Shown: in pieces, positions 12,169 through 20,317 of the stretch
Position numbering within the stretch: position 1 is the stretch's first letter
Layout of the letters: each line of letters starts with the position of its first letter
DNA from: Vibrio sp. Isolate34
GTDB lineage: Bacteria > Pseudomonadota > Gammaproteobacteria > Enterobacterales > Vibrionaceae
Length of the DNA: 64,000 nucleotides
Direction of reading: 5' to 3'
Assembly (NCBI RefSeq): GCF_022397915.1
Contig: NZ_JAKEUO010000002.1
Span: 255,863 to 319,862, forward strand
The notes under the pieces: generated by a model
Databases searched by the model: none
What the model saw: only the letters and a program-made list of their open reading frames with translations
What the model was told of the DNA's origin: nothing
Program-made: the position numbers and the translations under genes

Positions 12169-12534
12169 ATGAAACGTATTGTTCCCGTAACATTAATTGC
12201 TTGTAGTTTGATAGCATGTACTTCTTCACCGAAAACAGCGTCTGAGTTTTGGTATGGTCAAGGTGAGCGTTTTGGTTCTCACGGGTATACGATAGATAAT
12301 GACTCGTTGGAAGATATCAAAGAAAAGGTAGAGTTTGATGAACCTGCGTATCTTGCTGGTTATGAAAAAGGAAAACTAGAATTTTGCGATCCCTATAAAG
12401 CGTTTGAAAAAGGTATAAAAGGAACAAGGTACACGGATCAATGTGCCGATATGCCTCAGGAGGTGATGATCAAAGCTGAGTGGCAAAGAGGTTGGGATGC
12501 ATTTATTGGTGCTGATTTCTATAAGTTTAGGTAG
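12169..12534 (+). CDS. chiQ: ChiQ-like lipoprotein (DUF2799 family)
   Basis: Small lipoprotein of unknown biochemical role that accompanies chitoporin genes. The signal sequence ends in a lipobox, LIAC (Cys17), with Thr-Ser after the Cys, which favours outer-membrane sorting. The mature part (about 105 residues) has the DUF2799 pattern of Gly-Tyr-Gly/Lys repeats (YLAGYEKGKLEFCDPYKAFEKG) and two further Cys. AGGAG precedes the ATG. It follows chiP by 63 bases, with a terminator between them. The name is by analogy with E. coli chiQ (ybfN); function is not established. Confidence 0.72.
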   Translation: MKRIVPVTLIACSLIACTSSPKTASEFWYGQGERFGSHGYTIDNDSLEDIKEKVEFDEPAYLAGYEKGKLEFCDPYKAFEKGIKGTRYTDQCADMPQEVMIKAEWQRGWDAFIGADFYKFR

Positions 12535-12570
12535 GCTTAGAAAAGATTAACTTAAACCTACCTATTGTCA

Positions 12571-12747
12571 TTATTGATGTGTGCCACCATATGCTTTGCA
12601 CAGTTCACGGGGCAGTTGCTTTATCGCTCCGTCATTGAATGTGCACTGAACACCTGCACCAAATACTTTTCCTGCGTTGTTTTGTGCAATAGATACTGGA
12701 GCTGAAAAAATAAATACTGAAGCTAGTGCTAAAGTTAAAAGTTTCAT
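12571..12747 (-). CDS. Small secreted protein of unknown function
   Basis: A 58-residue protein with a clear Sec signal (MKLLTLALASVFIFSAPVSIAQ, cleavage near residue 20) and a mature part of about 38 residues containing two Cys (VQCTFNDG and ELCKAYGG), probably a disulfide. The frame extends three codons further to 12756, but AAGGA is correctly spaced only for the ATG at 12747. It is convergent with chiQ and has no recognisable partner. I do not recognise a family. Confidence 0.65.
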   Translation of the reverse strand: MKLLTLALASVFIFSAPVSIAQNNAGKVFGAGVQCTFNDGAIKQLPRELCKAYGGTHQ

Positions 12748-13097
12748 GTTTTCCATCCTTCATACTTACCAAAAAATAAATAAACAGCATTTAAACGTCA
12801 TGCTTAATACTCAATTATGTATACGGTTAATGAAAGATCAAAGTTATATAAAAATTTTCAATGAAAAATAACAGTAGCTAATTTAAATATATCAATCAGT
12901 AACTTATTGATTTTTGGTTGGGATAAGTGTCTATAAATACAGGTTATTTACCTTATTGAAGGTAAAACAGTTATAAGTGGCAGACTTTATTTTCTTAAAT
13001 TATATTTATTATGCATTAAGGTGTTCTAGGTGTACTATTTGCTAGCGCCTCAAAGGTAATTAATGCCGAAGATACATCAGCTTATTAGAGTAATATC
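12748..13097. other. Intergenic region upstream of cueR and the small secreted protein
   Basis: About 350 very A/T-rich bases between two divergent genes. The only clear structure is a 20-bp palindrome at 12947-12966, listed separately. No further coding frame is supported. Confidence 0.5.
12947..12966. promoter_or_regulatory. Perfect 8+8 bp palindrome, possible operator
   Basis: TTTACCTT-ATTG-AAGGTAAA, about 130 bases before cueR. The inner ACCTT/AAGGT arms resemble those of CueR sites (ACCTTCC/GGAAGGT in E. coli), but the spacing is shorter than the usual 20-22 bp MerR-family operator. It may serve cueR autoregulation or another regulator. Confidence 0.3.
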
Positions 13098-13493
13098 ATG
13101 AACATAAGTGAAGCCGCTAAACTTACTAATCTATCAACGAAGTCTATTCGTCTTTATGAAGACAAAGGGGTTATCACGGCCCCTTTACGCTCGGAAAATG
13201 GCTATAGAAACTACGACAAGAAGCAGATTAAAGAGCTTGGGATAGTTGCGAAAGCGAGAAGTGCGGGTTTTTCACTTGATGAGTGCCGTGCGCTTGTTGA
13301 ATTAGCGGATAATCCTTGTCGCGAAAGTGCCGATGTTAAAGCAAAAGCGCTGAGTAAATTGGAAGAAGTAAACAAAAAAATTGAAGATCTTTTGGCAATT
13401 CAGAAGACATTGAAAGAGTGGGTTGAACAATGTCCAGGTGACTCAAATAGCCATTGCCCGATCATTGACTCACTTGTAGAGAAAAAGCCATAA
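13098..13493 (+). CDS. cueR: MerR-family copper efflux regulator CueR
   Basis: Cu(I)-sensing activator that twists the spacer of its target promoters (copA, cueO). N-terminal winged helix with MNISEAAKLTNLSTKSIRLYE, long dimerisation helix at about 80-110, and metal loop CPGDSNSHCPII with Cu(I)-binding C112 and C120 plus S77, the same numbering and residue choice as E. coli CueR, which separates it from ZntR and MerR. 131 residues against 135 in E. coli. No copper efflux gene is adjacent, so it acts in trans. Its stop codon lies within the terminator hairpin. Confidence 0.92.
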   Translation: MNISEAAKLTNLSTKSIRLYEDKGVITAPLRSENGYRNYDKKQIKELGIVAKARSAGFSLDECRALVELADNPCRESADVKAKALSKLEEVNKKIEDLLAIQKTLKEWVEQCPGDSNSHCPIIDSLVEKKP

Positions 13494-13515
13494 GTGGGTT
13501 ACTTATGGCTTTAAT
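13484..13515. terminator. Hairpin at the cueR 3' end
   Basis: AAAGCCATAAG and CTTATGGCTTT pair as a perfect 11-bp stem around TGGGTTA. The left arm includes the last codons and stop of cueR. The T tract is short on the plus strand but longer on the minus strand (GCTTTTTCTC), so it may also end a minus-strand transcript from the NfeD gene. Confidence 0.65.
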
Positions 13516-13528
13516 AAGGAATGCTGAG

Positions 13529-13981
13529 TTACTCTTTAGGAGTAATCGTTAATACTATGCCATCTACAGCAGTGACGATTACCTCTGTGCCTGCTTTTAA
13601 GTCTTGGGCAGTAACAGCTGACCACGTAGTATCACCTAGACGGATACGACACTTGCCTTTTTGAATGTCAGTATCGATTCGAGCTGTTTGACCGACCAGT
13701 TGCTTTTCTCTTTGGTTTAACTCTCGCCCTGCATCCGATTGCTTGTCATTTGAGAGTTGTCTTCTCCACCACAACCAAGTCGTGATAAGTGAAAAGCTTG
13801 CAAAGGATAACCATTGCATCTGCCAACCAAGTGGTAGGGCACCCAAAAGTACACCGACCAACATGGCAGATATGCCTATCCATAAAAAGTAACCAGCGGT
13901 TCCAACCAGTTCAAGTGCAAGCAATGCTAGACCAAACGCCAGCCAGTGCCAGTGGTTTACTTGTTCTAGTAATTCGACCAT
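13529..13981 (-). CDS. NfeD-like membrane protein (YbbJ type)
   Basis: 150 residues with two or three N-terminal membrane segments (about 10-28, 30-50 and 55-70) and a soluble C-terminal OB-fold domain (about 85-148, LVGQTARIDTDIQKGKCRIRLG), the short NfeD1b architecture. Such proteins are almost always encoded with an SPFH protein, as here: three bases separate it from the qmcA stop-proximal end of the pair. Inferred role is in membrane-microdomain organisation or turnover of SPFH complexes. E. coli YbbJ is the homologous partner of QmcA (YbbK). Confidence 0.85.
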   Translation of the reverse strand: MVELLEQVNHWHWLAFGLALLALELVGTAGYFLWIGISAMLVGVLLGALPLGWQMQWLSFASFSLITTWLWWRRQLSNDKQSDAGRELNQREKQLVGQTARIDTDIQKGKCRIRLGDTTWSAVTAQDLKAGTEVIVTAVDGIVLTITPKE

Positions 13982-13984
13982 AAG

Positions 13985-14914
13985 TTAGTCCTTACTACCT
14001 TTGTCATTCTTATGCGCAAACATCTCTGCAATACCAGCTACAGAACCCATTAGGCCTGTTGCTTCAAGTGGTAGCATGATGATCTTGCCGTTTTCTGCTT
14101 GACCAATTGATTTCAGTGCGTCGGTGTAGCCTTGTGCTATGAAGTAGTTTACAGCTTGCATGTCACCTTGAGCAATCGCCGTTGATACCATCTCTGTTGC
14201 TTTCGCTTCTGCTTCTGCAGCACGTTCACGAGCTTCTGCTTGAAGTATCGCGGCTTGTTTTTCACCTTCTGCTTTCAGGATATCTGACTGCTTGTGACCT
14301 TCTGCTTTTAGGATCTCTGCTTGTCTTACGCCTTCTGCTTCTAAGATATCGGCACGTTTGTTTCGTTCTGCCTTCATCTGAGCATTCATCGCAGCGGTAA
14401 GATCGGCGGGTGGTTGTACGTCTTTAATCTCGATACGTGTAACTTTTACGCCCCAAGGGTTAGTTGCTTCATCGACGATGTTAAGCAATTTGGTATTGAT
14501 CATGTCACGCTGGCTGAGCATTTCATCCAATTCCATAGAACCCAGTACAGTACGGATATTGGTGAGGGTTAAGTTACGAATCGCGTGCTCAAGGTCGTTC
14601 ACTTCATAGGCCGCTTTAGGGGCATCGATAACCTGAACAAAACACACCGCATCAATAACGACGTTCGCGTTGTCTTTAGAGATGACCTCTTGAGCTGGGA
14701 TGTCGAGAACACGCTCCATCATGCTGATGCGTTGTCCTACTTTATCAATAAACGGAATGATCAAGTTTAAGCCCGGTCTTAGGGTATGTGTGTAGCGACC
14801 GAAGCGTTCTACCGTCCAGTTATTGCCTTGCGGAACGGTTTTTACTCCAGCGAAAATAAATAGCAGTGCGACGACGGTAAAGACGCCGATAGTAATCAAT
14901 GTATCAATAGCCAT
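13985..14914 (-). CDS. qmcA: SPFH/band-7 membrane protein QmcA
   Basis: Stomatin-family inner-membrane protein that forms large rings and is linked to quality control with FtsH in E. coli. 309 residues against 305 for E. coli QmcA. N-terminal membrane anchor (about 4-25, [20 protein letters not shown]), SPFH domain (about 27-185, [19 protein letters not shown]), then a heptad-rich coiled coil with an AEG-containing repeat ([20 protein letters not shown] and following) and a hydrophobic Gly-rich tail. It is the first gene of a two-gene unit with the NfeD-like gene. Confidence 0.92.
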   Translation of the reverse strand: MAIDTLITIGVFTVVALLFIFAGVKTVPQGNNWTVERFGRYTHTLRPGLNLIIPFIDKVGQRISMMERVLDIPAQEVISKDNANVVIDAVCFVQVIDAPKAAYEVNDLEHAIRNLTLTNIRTVLGSMELDEMLSQRDMINTKLLNIVDEATNPWGVKVTRIEIKDVQPPADLTAAMNAQMKAERNKRADILEAEGVRQAEILKAEGHKQSDILKAEGEKQAAILQAEARERAAEAEAKATEMVSTAIAQGDMQAVNYFIAQGYTDALKSIGQAENGKIIMLPLEATGLMGSVAGIAEMFAHKNDKGSKD

Positions 14915-14995
14915 ACAAAATCCTTTGCAAGTTTAAGTTTTTGATAGTTCATTGTTGATACTGGCTCATATTTAAAATCGGAGCAAATTTATAAA

Positions 14996-15036
14996 CGAAA
15001 AATGGGCCATAAAATATTGATTTTATGGCCCATTTG
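14996..15036 (-). terminator. Intrinsic terminator of cnoX
   Basis: A long perfect stem (AATGGGCCATAAAA/TTTTATGGCCCATT) around a short loop. On the minus strand it is followed by TTTTTCGTTT. It lies downstream of cnoX and upstream of qmcA. Confidence 0.9.
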
Positions 15037-15123
15037 GCATTCTTACATTCGATAAACTAATTAATTGAATTGTTAGTTTTCGAAGTGTTTTACAACGCTT
15101 AACTTAACTGGCGTTGACGATTG

Positions 15124-15978
15124 CTAGTAAAGCAGAGAGTACAACTGTCGACGGTATTTACTCGCAACCGCGTTACCTTGTCCAAGCGCACTTAAGATAT
15201 CCATGAATTCTTTCTTCATGTCACCATCGAGAGTATTTAGGTCTTTTGCTAGGAAAGACCACAGTAGATCCATTGCTTCTTCGCTACGGTTCACTTGGTG
15301 GTATTGCAGTGCTAATTCAGAGGCCGTTTTAGCATCGCTTGGGTTTTGCTGAAGAGCGGATTCTAGTGCTTGAATCTCAGGGCTGTCTGCTGCCTGTTTA
15401 TGAAGTTCCAGCTTCGCAACTAAGCCTTTGTAGTAGTTGTCTTGGTATTCAAGTGGGATGGTTGCTAGCTGAGTTTCAGCAAGGTCAAACTGTTGTGTTT
15501 CTAATAAACACTCTGCTATCGCCAGTTTTACTTCACCTTTGTTTGTAAGCTCAGCTGGAAGTTGTTGCATTGCCGCCAAAGCTTGAGTGTGATCGCCTGC
15601 TTGCATTAACTCAAGAGCTTGGCGCAGTGCGAGTTCATCTTGACTAGGAAGGTGTTTGCTTAGCATCTCTACAATCGCGTCTAAGCTTTGAGGACCACCC
15701 AGACCGTCGACAGGTTGACCGTTAACAAACAGTGCAATCGTAGGCAGTGCTTGAACACCAAATTGGCTAGCAATCGCTTGTTCTTGCTCGCAATTCAGTA
15801 GGGCTAACGTGAAAGCACCGTTGTATTGCTGAGTTAATGTTTGGAGTTCAGGAATGACTTGGGCGCTCTCTTGGCTCATTGGTGCCCAAAAATGGATGAG
15901 TACAGGGGTCTGCATCGAACCTTCTAATACTTGACGAAAGTTCTGCTCATTAAGTTCAACAATATGCGGAGATTGCAT
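15124..15978 (-). CDS. cnoX: Chaperedoxin CnoX (YbbN), thioredoxin-TPR protein
   Basis: Holdase-type chaperone that in E. coli is activated by hypochlorous acid, protects clients from overoxidation and hands them to GroEL or DnaK. 284 residues, the same length as E. coli CnoX. Thioredoxin fold at 1-108, then TPR-like helices to a conserved tail (NAVASKYRRQLYSLLY). The usual thioredoxin CxxC is absent. The E. coli SQHC motif (C38) reads SQES here, while the Cys that forms mixed disulfides with clients, C63 in LNCEQEQAIA, is kept. The first position of the motif is therefore intact, but the second Cys is replaced by Ser38. Confidence 0.93.
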   Translation of the reverse strand: MQSPHIVELNEQNFRQVLEGSMQTPVLIHFWAPMSQESAQVIPELQTLTQQYNGAFTLALLNCEQEQAIASQFGVQALPTIALFVNGQPVDGLGGPQSLDAIVEMLSKHLPSQDELALRQALELMQAGDHTQALAAMQQLPAELTNKGEVKLAIAECLLETQQFDLAETQLATIPLEYQDNYYKGLVAKLELHKQAADSPEIQALESALQQNPSDAKTASELALQYHQVNRSEEAMDLLWSFLAKDLNTLDGDMKKEFMDILSALGQGNAVASKYRRQLYSLLY

Positions 15979-16080
15979 TTACGTTCCTTGAGGTTTGTTT
16001 TGTGGATACGTTGCAAATATGGGGTGAGAAGTCGGTAACTTCAAGATCTAACTCAGTTATCTCCGATAAAAAGCGCCAAA

Positions 16081-16144
16081 AATAGAAAAACGCCATGCTT
16101 CGATGTTGATAGAGTTGTTATCTCAACACGGAAGACACAGCGTT
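16081..16144 (-). terminator. Large three-segment hairpin with T tract
   Basis: AACGC/GCGTT, CTTC/GAAG and TGTTGA/TCAACA pair in register around an inner loop. On the minus strand the structure is followed by TTTTTCTATTTTT. It can terminate transcripts coming from the SDR gene and the small frame at 16182-16247, or be the 3' end of a small RNA. Confidence 0.65.
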
Positions 16145-16181
16145 CTCATTGAGGTGGTCAGTGAGGTATTACTTGAGATAT

Positions 16182-16247
16182 TCAAAACAGAATAAACAAC
16201 GTAATAGCCAAACTCACACCTACCCAATTAAGGCGGTTTAAAGTCAT
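16182..16247 (-). CDS. Possible 21-residue membrane peptide
   Basis: ATG-initiated frame encoding MTLNRLNWVGVSLAITLFIL plus a final Phe, then TGA: a polar, positively charged start followed by one hydrophobic segment long enough to insert in the membrane. TGGA lies about 8 bases before the ATG. It sits 130 bases past the SDR stop and about 40 bases before a strong terminator, the layout of a real short gene. A frame this small can arise by chance, so it needs conservation or ribosome-profiling support. Confidence 0.35.
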   Translation of the reverse strand: MTLNRLNWVGVSLAITLFILF

Positions 16248-16376
16248 GAAATATCCAGAAGTAGCGTCATCAATTGGGAATAATTGATGAGATAGGCTAA
16301 ATCATGACATTTTATTGTTACGAATAAATTACATCGTTACATTAAAGTTTGCGACTGTGCATTCAAAGTTAGTAAT

Positions 16377-17204
16377 TTATGCTGCTTTTCTTAAAATAGG
16401 GTCTAGCAAGCGGCTTGGTAGGAGCCTTTTTAACACAGCGAACACCTTGGTTGGTGTCGTCACTCGATACCTTAACTTCGGCTTATTCGCAGTCAGCGCG
16501 TGAAAAACGGGTTCAATGCAGCTTTCAGCAGGCAGAACAAAAGCGTTGTTCGACGACTCTTTTTCAAGTCGGTCTTTTTGCTGTTGGTAAGCTTCTTGAT
16601 GGACACTGCCTTCGATGCTGATCCACTTATTGAAGGCCTTTAGGGCGTTGGTTCTAAACTGGGTTTCGATAGGGCCGGGTTGAAGTAATGAAATGTGTAC
16701 GCCACTGCCATGCAGTTCTAAACGCAGAGTGTCAGTCCAACCTTCTATCGCGAATTTTGAAGCGTTGTAAGCACCGCGATATTTCATAGCGGCGAAGCCT
16801 AACACTGAACTGTTTTGTACGATTCGTCCTTCGCCACGCTCACGCATGTGTGGGAGGATCTGACAAACAAGATGGTGCCAGCCGAAGAAGTTGGTTTCGA
16901 ATTGCTCTCTGAGTCCTTGAGTTGGTAAGTCTTCTAGCGCCCCCGCTTGGCCGTAAGCGCCGTTGTTGAACAATCCAAACAATCCATTAGGTGCGAGTTC
17001 AATCGCAAGCTTGGCGCCATGTTCAATACTTTCTTGGTTGGAAAGATCGAGTTGAATGCAGGTGAGACCTTCGTCTTGAAGGCGTTGAACATCTTGTGGG
17101 TCACGACAAGATGCAATGACATGAAAACCGCGCTTTTGCAGTGCATGTGCACATGTATAGCCAATACCCGTTGAGCAACCAGTGATAAGAATCGACTTGT
17201 TCAC
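16377..17204 (-). CDS. Short-chain dehydrogenase/reductase (YbbO-like)
   Basis: NAD(P)-dependent oxidoreductase of the classical SDR family. 275 residues: cofactor loop TGCSTGIG at residues 8-15, FNNGAYG in place of the usual NNAG, Ser in VQNSSVLGF and the catalytic pair in YNASK. The C-terminal part (PKLRYRVTTPTKVFAVLKRLLPSRLLDPIL) matches E. coli YbbO, reported to reduce aldehydes. In E. coli ybbO also adjoins ybbN (cnoX), so the neighbourhood supports the assignment. Substrate here is unknown. It lies 43 bases after the TIGR01777 gene, probably cotranscribed. Confidence 0.85.
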   Translation of the reverse strand: MNKSILITGCSTGIGYTCAHALQKRGFHVIASCRDPQDVQRLQDEGLTCIQLDLSNQESIEHGAKLAIELAPNGLFGLFNNGAYGQAGALEDLPTQGLREQFETNFFGWHHLVCQILPHMRERGEGRIVQNSSVLGFAAMKYRGAYNASKFAIEGWTDTLRLELHGSGVHISLLQPGPIETQFRTNALKAFNKWISIEGSVHQEAYQQQKDRLEKESSNNAFVLPAESCIEPVFHALTANKPKLRYRVTTPTKVFAVLKRLLPSRLLDPILRKAA

Positions 17205-17247
17205 GCTTAATCCTTTATTAGAGTCTCTATGACTCTAGGGTAAAGAA

Positions 17248-18162
17248 TTAGTCTTGATGTTGTAACAAGTTTTTTAGTGCAGGCTCGATTCTTGAGTAAC
17301 TAAAGATGAACCCCATTTCGGTGAGCTTCTTTGGTTTGGAGCGGATGCTATCAAATAGCAAACAAGATGATTCTCCCATCAGAAGTGACATTGCCCATTT
17401 CGGTGTGAACAAGAAATGCGGTCGGCCCAATTGTTTGGCTAACGTACTGCTGAACAGTTTGTTAGTCACAGGGTGCGGCGCGCACATATTAAACTCGCCT
17501 TGAGCGTGAGGAATCGACAACAAGTGGTTAATGGCTCTCACCATATCCAGCATGTGAATCCATGGCATGTACTGTTTGCCTGAACCTAGAGGCCCACCGA
17601 CGCCGAGTTTGTAAGGCATAAGCATTTTCTTTAGTGCGCCGCCATTTTCTCCCAATACAATCCCCGTTCTGAGTAGTATGACTCGCGTGTTATCTGATTG
17701 AGCTCGCTTAGCTATCTTTTCCCAGTGAGCACAAACTTTATGAGGGAAGCTTTCATCATCCACTTCTAATGATTCATCAAACGGATGCTGTTGTTGATCG
17801 CCATAATAACCGACGGCTGAACCACTAATGAAAACCTCAGGTGGGTTGCTGCTGGCATGAATTAACTCGACCAACTTTTCTGTGATGTGCCAGCGGCTAC
17901 TGCAGATTCTCTCTTTTTGTTCTTCGCTCCAACGCTTGTCGGCTATCGGTTCGCCAGCAAGGTTAACCACCACATCGAAGTCATTAAGATTGCTCAGTTC
18001 TTCAAGGGATTGAATGTAATGAAGGTTGTTCTGGTTCAGGTGATTTAGATTTTGCTTTGCTTTTTCAGGGCTCCGCGTCAGCAATGTCACATCGTCAGTG
18101 TTCCAGCTTTTAACCAATTCAGAGCCAATAAATCCCGTACCACCAGTTAACAATATCTTCAT
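17248..18162 (-). CDS. TIGR01777-family NAD(P)-binding epimerase-like protein (YfcH-like)
   Basis: Extended SDR-type Rossmann protein of unknown substrate. MKILLTGGTGFIGSELV carries the GxxGxxG cofactor motif; VGYYGDQQQHPFDE and RTGIVLGENGGALKKML are hallmarks of the TIGR01777/YfcH family, and a DUF1731 domain closes the protein (about 250-304). The frame extends to 18195, but AAGGAG is ideally placed for the ATG at 18162, giving 304 residues against 297 for E. coli YfcH. It is upstream of the SDR gene on the same strand. Confidence 0.88.
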   Translation of the reverse strand: MKILLTGGTGFIGSELVKSWNTDDVTLLTRSPEKAKQNLNHLNQNNLHYIQSLEELSNLNDFDVVVNLAGEPIADKRWSEEQKERICSSRWHITEKLVELIHASSNPPEVFISGSAVGYYGDQQQHPFDESLEVDDESFPHKVCAHWEKIAKRAQSDNTRVILLRTGIVLGENGGALKKMLMPYKLGVGGPLGSGKQYMPWIHMLDMVRAINHLLSIPHAQGEFNMCAPHPVTNKLFSSTLAKQLGRPHFLFTPKWAMSLLMGESSCLLFDSIRSKPKKLTEMGFIFSYSRIEPALKNLLQHQD

Positions 18163-18451
18163 ACCAATCTCCTTATTAAACATAATTATAGACATGGCTT
18201 GTTTTTAATCGCCAATCAATACGAAAAAATCACTATAACGATCAGTTGGTTTCAATCGTGTGATACCCAAATTACGCCTTTTAAAATTAAAGAATGAGTG
18301 AAATAAAATTCATTTGGCCAAGATGTGTACCGTTATCACACTTATGGATTTTACTCGGATATGTTACCAACTGCGTAATATTTGTCACATAAGCAAAGAT
18401 AAGGATTTGCCATGATTATTATTAATTCATAACCAGCGACAAGGAATTGCG

Positions 18452-19186
18452 ATGATGGCGGTGCTTGCTTTGTTTCGAGCCATGTTAGGTAGCCTGAGGG
18501 ATCTATTGCCAATAGTGGCGGTAATCGCTTTCTTCCAGCTTACTGTTTTACAAGAGCCACTTCCTCATCTGTTATCAATTCTAACTGGCTTAGTGCTTGT
18601 GGTCTTTGGGTTGACCTTCTTTATCTTCGGGCTTGAAATGGGGCTATTCCCAATCGGTGAGTCTATGGCTCAAGCCTTTGCTCGCAAAGGGAGTGTGTTC
18701 TGGTTACTGACGTTTGCTTTTTGTTTGGGTTTTGGTACCACCATAGCCGAACCAGCGTTAACTGCGGTGGCGGCTGAAGCTGCGGAAGTGGCCGCCGAGG
18801 GAGGTGTTATCCCCAATACGTTAGATGAAATGGAAGAATATGCAGATGGTCTGCGTTTTACCGTTGCATTGTCGGTGGGTATCGCCATCTTACTTGGGGT
18901 GCTGCGCATCTTAAAAGGGTGGCCAATTCAGTACATGATCATCGGTGGGTATATTGGTGTGGTGGTGCTCACTGCTTTCGCTCCTGAAAACATCATTGGA
19001 ATTGCGTATGACTCTGGTGGAGTGACAACATCGACGATCACCGTTCCATTAGTGACCGCATTAGGAGTGGGTTTAGCCTCTGCAATTAAAGGGCGTAATC
19101 CGATGATAGATGGTTTTGGGTTGATCGCGTTTGCTTCGTTGCTGCCGATGATGTTTGTCATGGTCTATGGGATGGTGGTGACATGA
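18452..19186 (+). CDS. DUF1538 integral membrane protein, subunit A
   Basis: 244 residues, almost entirely hydrophobic with about six or seven membrane segments. Two strongly conserved motifs are visible: GTTIAEPAL at 95-103 and [10 protein letters not shown] followed by TVPLVTALG at 186-205, plus [12 protein letters not shown] at 59-70. The next gene encodes a paralogue with the same motifs in the same positions, so the two should form a heterodimer; other bacteria fuse two DUF1538 domains in one chain. I recall a report that a DUF1538 pair from Halomonas acts as a cation/proton antiporter, which I cannot verify here. First gene of an operon whose four genes overlap by 4-11 bases. AAGGA precedes the ATG. 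Confidence 0.85.
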   Translation: MMAVLALFRAMLGSLRDLLPIVAVIAFFQLTVLQEPLPHLLSILTGLVLVVFGLTFFIFGLEMGLFPIGESMAQAFARKGSVFWLLTFAFCLGFGTTIAEPALTAVAAEAAEVAAEGGVIPNTLDEMEEYADGLRFTVALSVGIAILLGVLRILKGWPIQYMIIGGYIGVVVLTAFAPENIIGIAYDSGGVTTSTITVPLVTALGVGLASAIKGRNPMIDGFGLIAFASLLPMMFVMVYGMVVT

Positions 19187-19977
19187 TCAGTGCTCAACAA
19201 TTTATCGACACTTTTTTAGGCACTGTGATGGATGTGATCCCGATTGCGGTCATCATCTTCGGTTTTCAGTTGGCGGTATTACGAAAGCCAGTCAATAACC
19301 TAGCCAAAGTGCTCATTGGTTTCTTTTACGTAATCGTAGGTTTATCTCTATTCTTGATGGGGTTGGAGCTCGCGTTGTTTCCTTTGGGGGAGACGATGGC
19401 AATGCAACTCACAGAACCAAGCTTTTTGACTGAGTTCAAGATCAGCTCTGGCCTTGGTTTGGTTTGGTTTGATTATTATTGGGTTTATCTTTTTGCGTTC
19501 TGTATTGGTTTTAGTACCACGATCGCTGAGCCTTCATTGATTGCGGTGGCTATTAAAGCGAATCAAGTATCCGGCGGCAGCATCAGTGTTAATGGGCTGA
19601 GAATAGCCGTGGCACTAGGAGTGGCTATCGGTATCTCGCTTGGAAGCTATCGGATCGTTGCTGGTGACCCGATCCATTACTACATCATTTTTGGCTATGT
19701 CGTCGTGGTCATTCAAACCTTTTACGCGCCCAAATTGATCATCCCATTGGCCTATGATTCTGGCGGAGTGACGACATCCACCGTGACCGTTCCATTGGTG
19801 ACGGCGTTAGGGCTAGGCCTCGCTTCAACTGTACCTGGACGAAACCCTGTGATTGATGGCTTTGGCTTAATTGCTTTTGCCAGCTTATTTCCGATTATTT
19901 CAGTGATGGGCTATGCCCAAATAACACAATGGTTAAACCGTTTACACACCTCTAAGGAGAGCAAAGATGCGCTTTAA
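19183..19977 (+). CDS. DUF1538 integral membrane protein, subunit B
   Basis: 264 residues and a paralogue of the preceding gene, whose stop it overlaps (ATGA). Shared motifs: [12 protein letters not shown] at 59-70, [10 protein letters not shown] at 110-119 and [20 protein letters not shown] at 191-210, then [20 protein letters not shown]. Six or seven membrane segments. The Ser/Thr/Gly-rich and IAEP motifs sit inside hydrophobic stretches, as expected of ion- or substrate-binding broken helices in transporters. Compared with subunit A it has a longer polar insertion at about 80-97 and a charged tail ([10 protein letters not shown]). The overlaps imply stoichiometric production with A and with the PII-like protein. 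Confidence 0.85.
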   Translation: MISAQQFIDTFLGTVMDVIPIAVIIFGFQLAVLRKPVNNLAKVLIGFFYVIVGLSLFLMGLELALFPLGETMAMQLTEPSFLTEFKISSGLGLVWFDYYWVYLFAFCIGFSTTIAEPSLIAVAIKANQVSGGSISVNGLRIAVALGVAIGISLGSYRIVAGDPIHYYIIFGYVVVVIQTFYAPKLIIPLAYDSGGVTTSTVTVPLVTALGLGLASTVPGRNPVIDGFGLIAFASLFPIISVMGYAQITQWLNRLHTSKESKDAL

Positions 19978-20317
19978 ACTTATCTTAGCGTTTGTAGAAG
20001 AGAGCAAGACAGACAGTGTGCTCGATGCCGCGCGTGATGCGGGCGCAACGGGAGCAACGGTGATCAACAATGCCAGAGGGCAAGGTCTAAACCAAAAAAC
20101 CACCTTCTTTGGCTTAACCTTGGAGGTGCAAAAAGATGTGTTGTTGTTTGTCGTCGAAGAGCATTTGGCGAGACATATTTTAGAAACCATCGGTGAAGTC
20201 GGAGAGTTCGACCAAGAGTCAGGGCAAGGTATTGCTGTTCAGATCGATGTTGAAGATGCGGTCGGGGTCGCGCACCAAGTCGAAACACTAACCAAGGTTG
20301 TGGAGGATGAGCTATGA
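19967..20317 (+). CDS. PII-like signalling protein
   Basis: 116 residues with the GlnB/PII fold pattern: [20 protein letters not shown] (strand 1 and helix 1), GATGATVINNARGQG (PII nucleotide-loop region), then GQGIAVQIDVEDAVGVAHQV, close to the GxGkifVxpVedavrirtg segment of PII. The T-loop is short and lacks the Tyr uridylylated in GlnB, so this is a PII-like protein rather than a nitrogen-regulatory GlnB/GlnK. The start overlaps DUF1538 B by 11 bases and the stop overlaps the CBS gene by 4. By analogy with other PII-like proteins encoded beside transporters, it probably binds a nucleotide or small ligand and gates the DUF1538 pair. Confidence 0.8.
   Translation: MRFKLILAFVEESKTDSVLDAARDAGATGATVINNARGQGLNQKTTFFGLTLEVQKDVLLFVVEEHLARHILETIGEVGEFDQESGQGIAVQIDVEDAVGVAHQVETLTKVVEDEL

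Larger units (their letters stand above)
15979..16376. other. Intergenic region between SDR gene and cnoX
   Basis: About 400 bases downstream of the SDR gene and upstream of cnoX, all read on the minus strand. It holds a possible 21-codon membrane-peptide gene and a large terminator-like hairpin (both listed). The cnoX promoter must lie in the remaining 100 bases next to its ATG; I cannot pick its elements. Confidence 0.55.
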
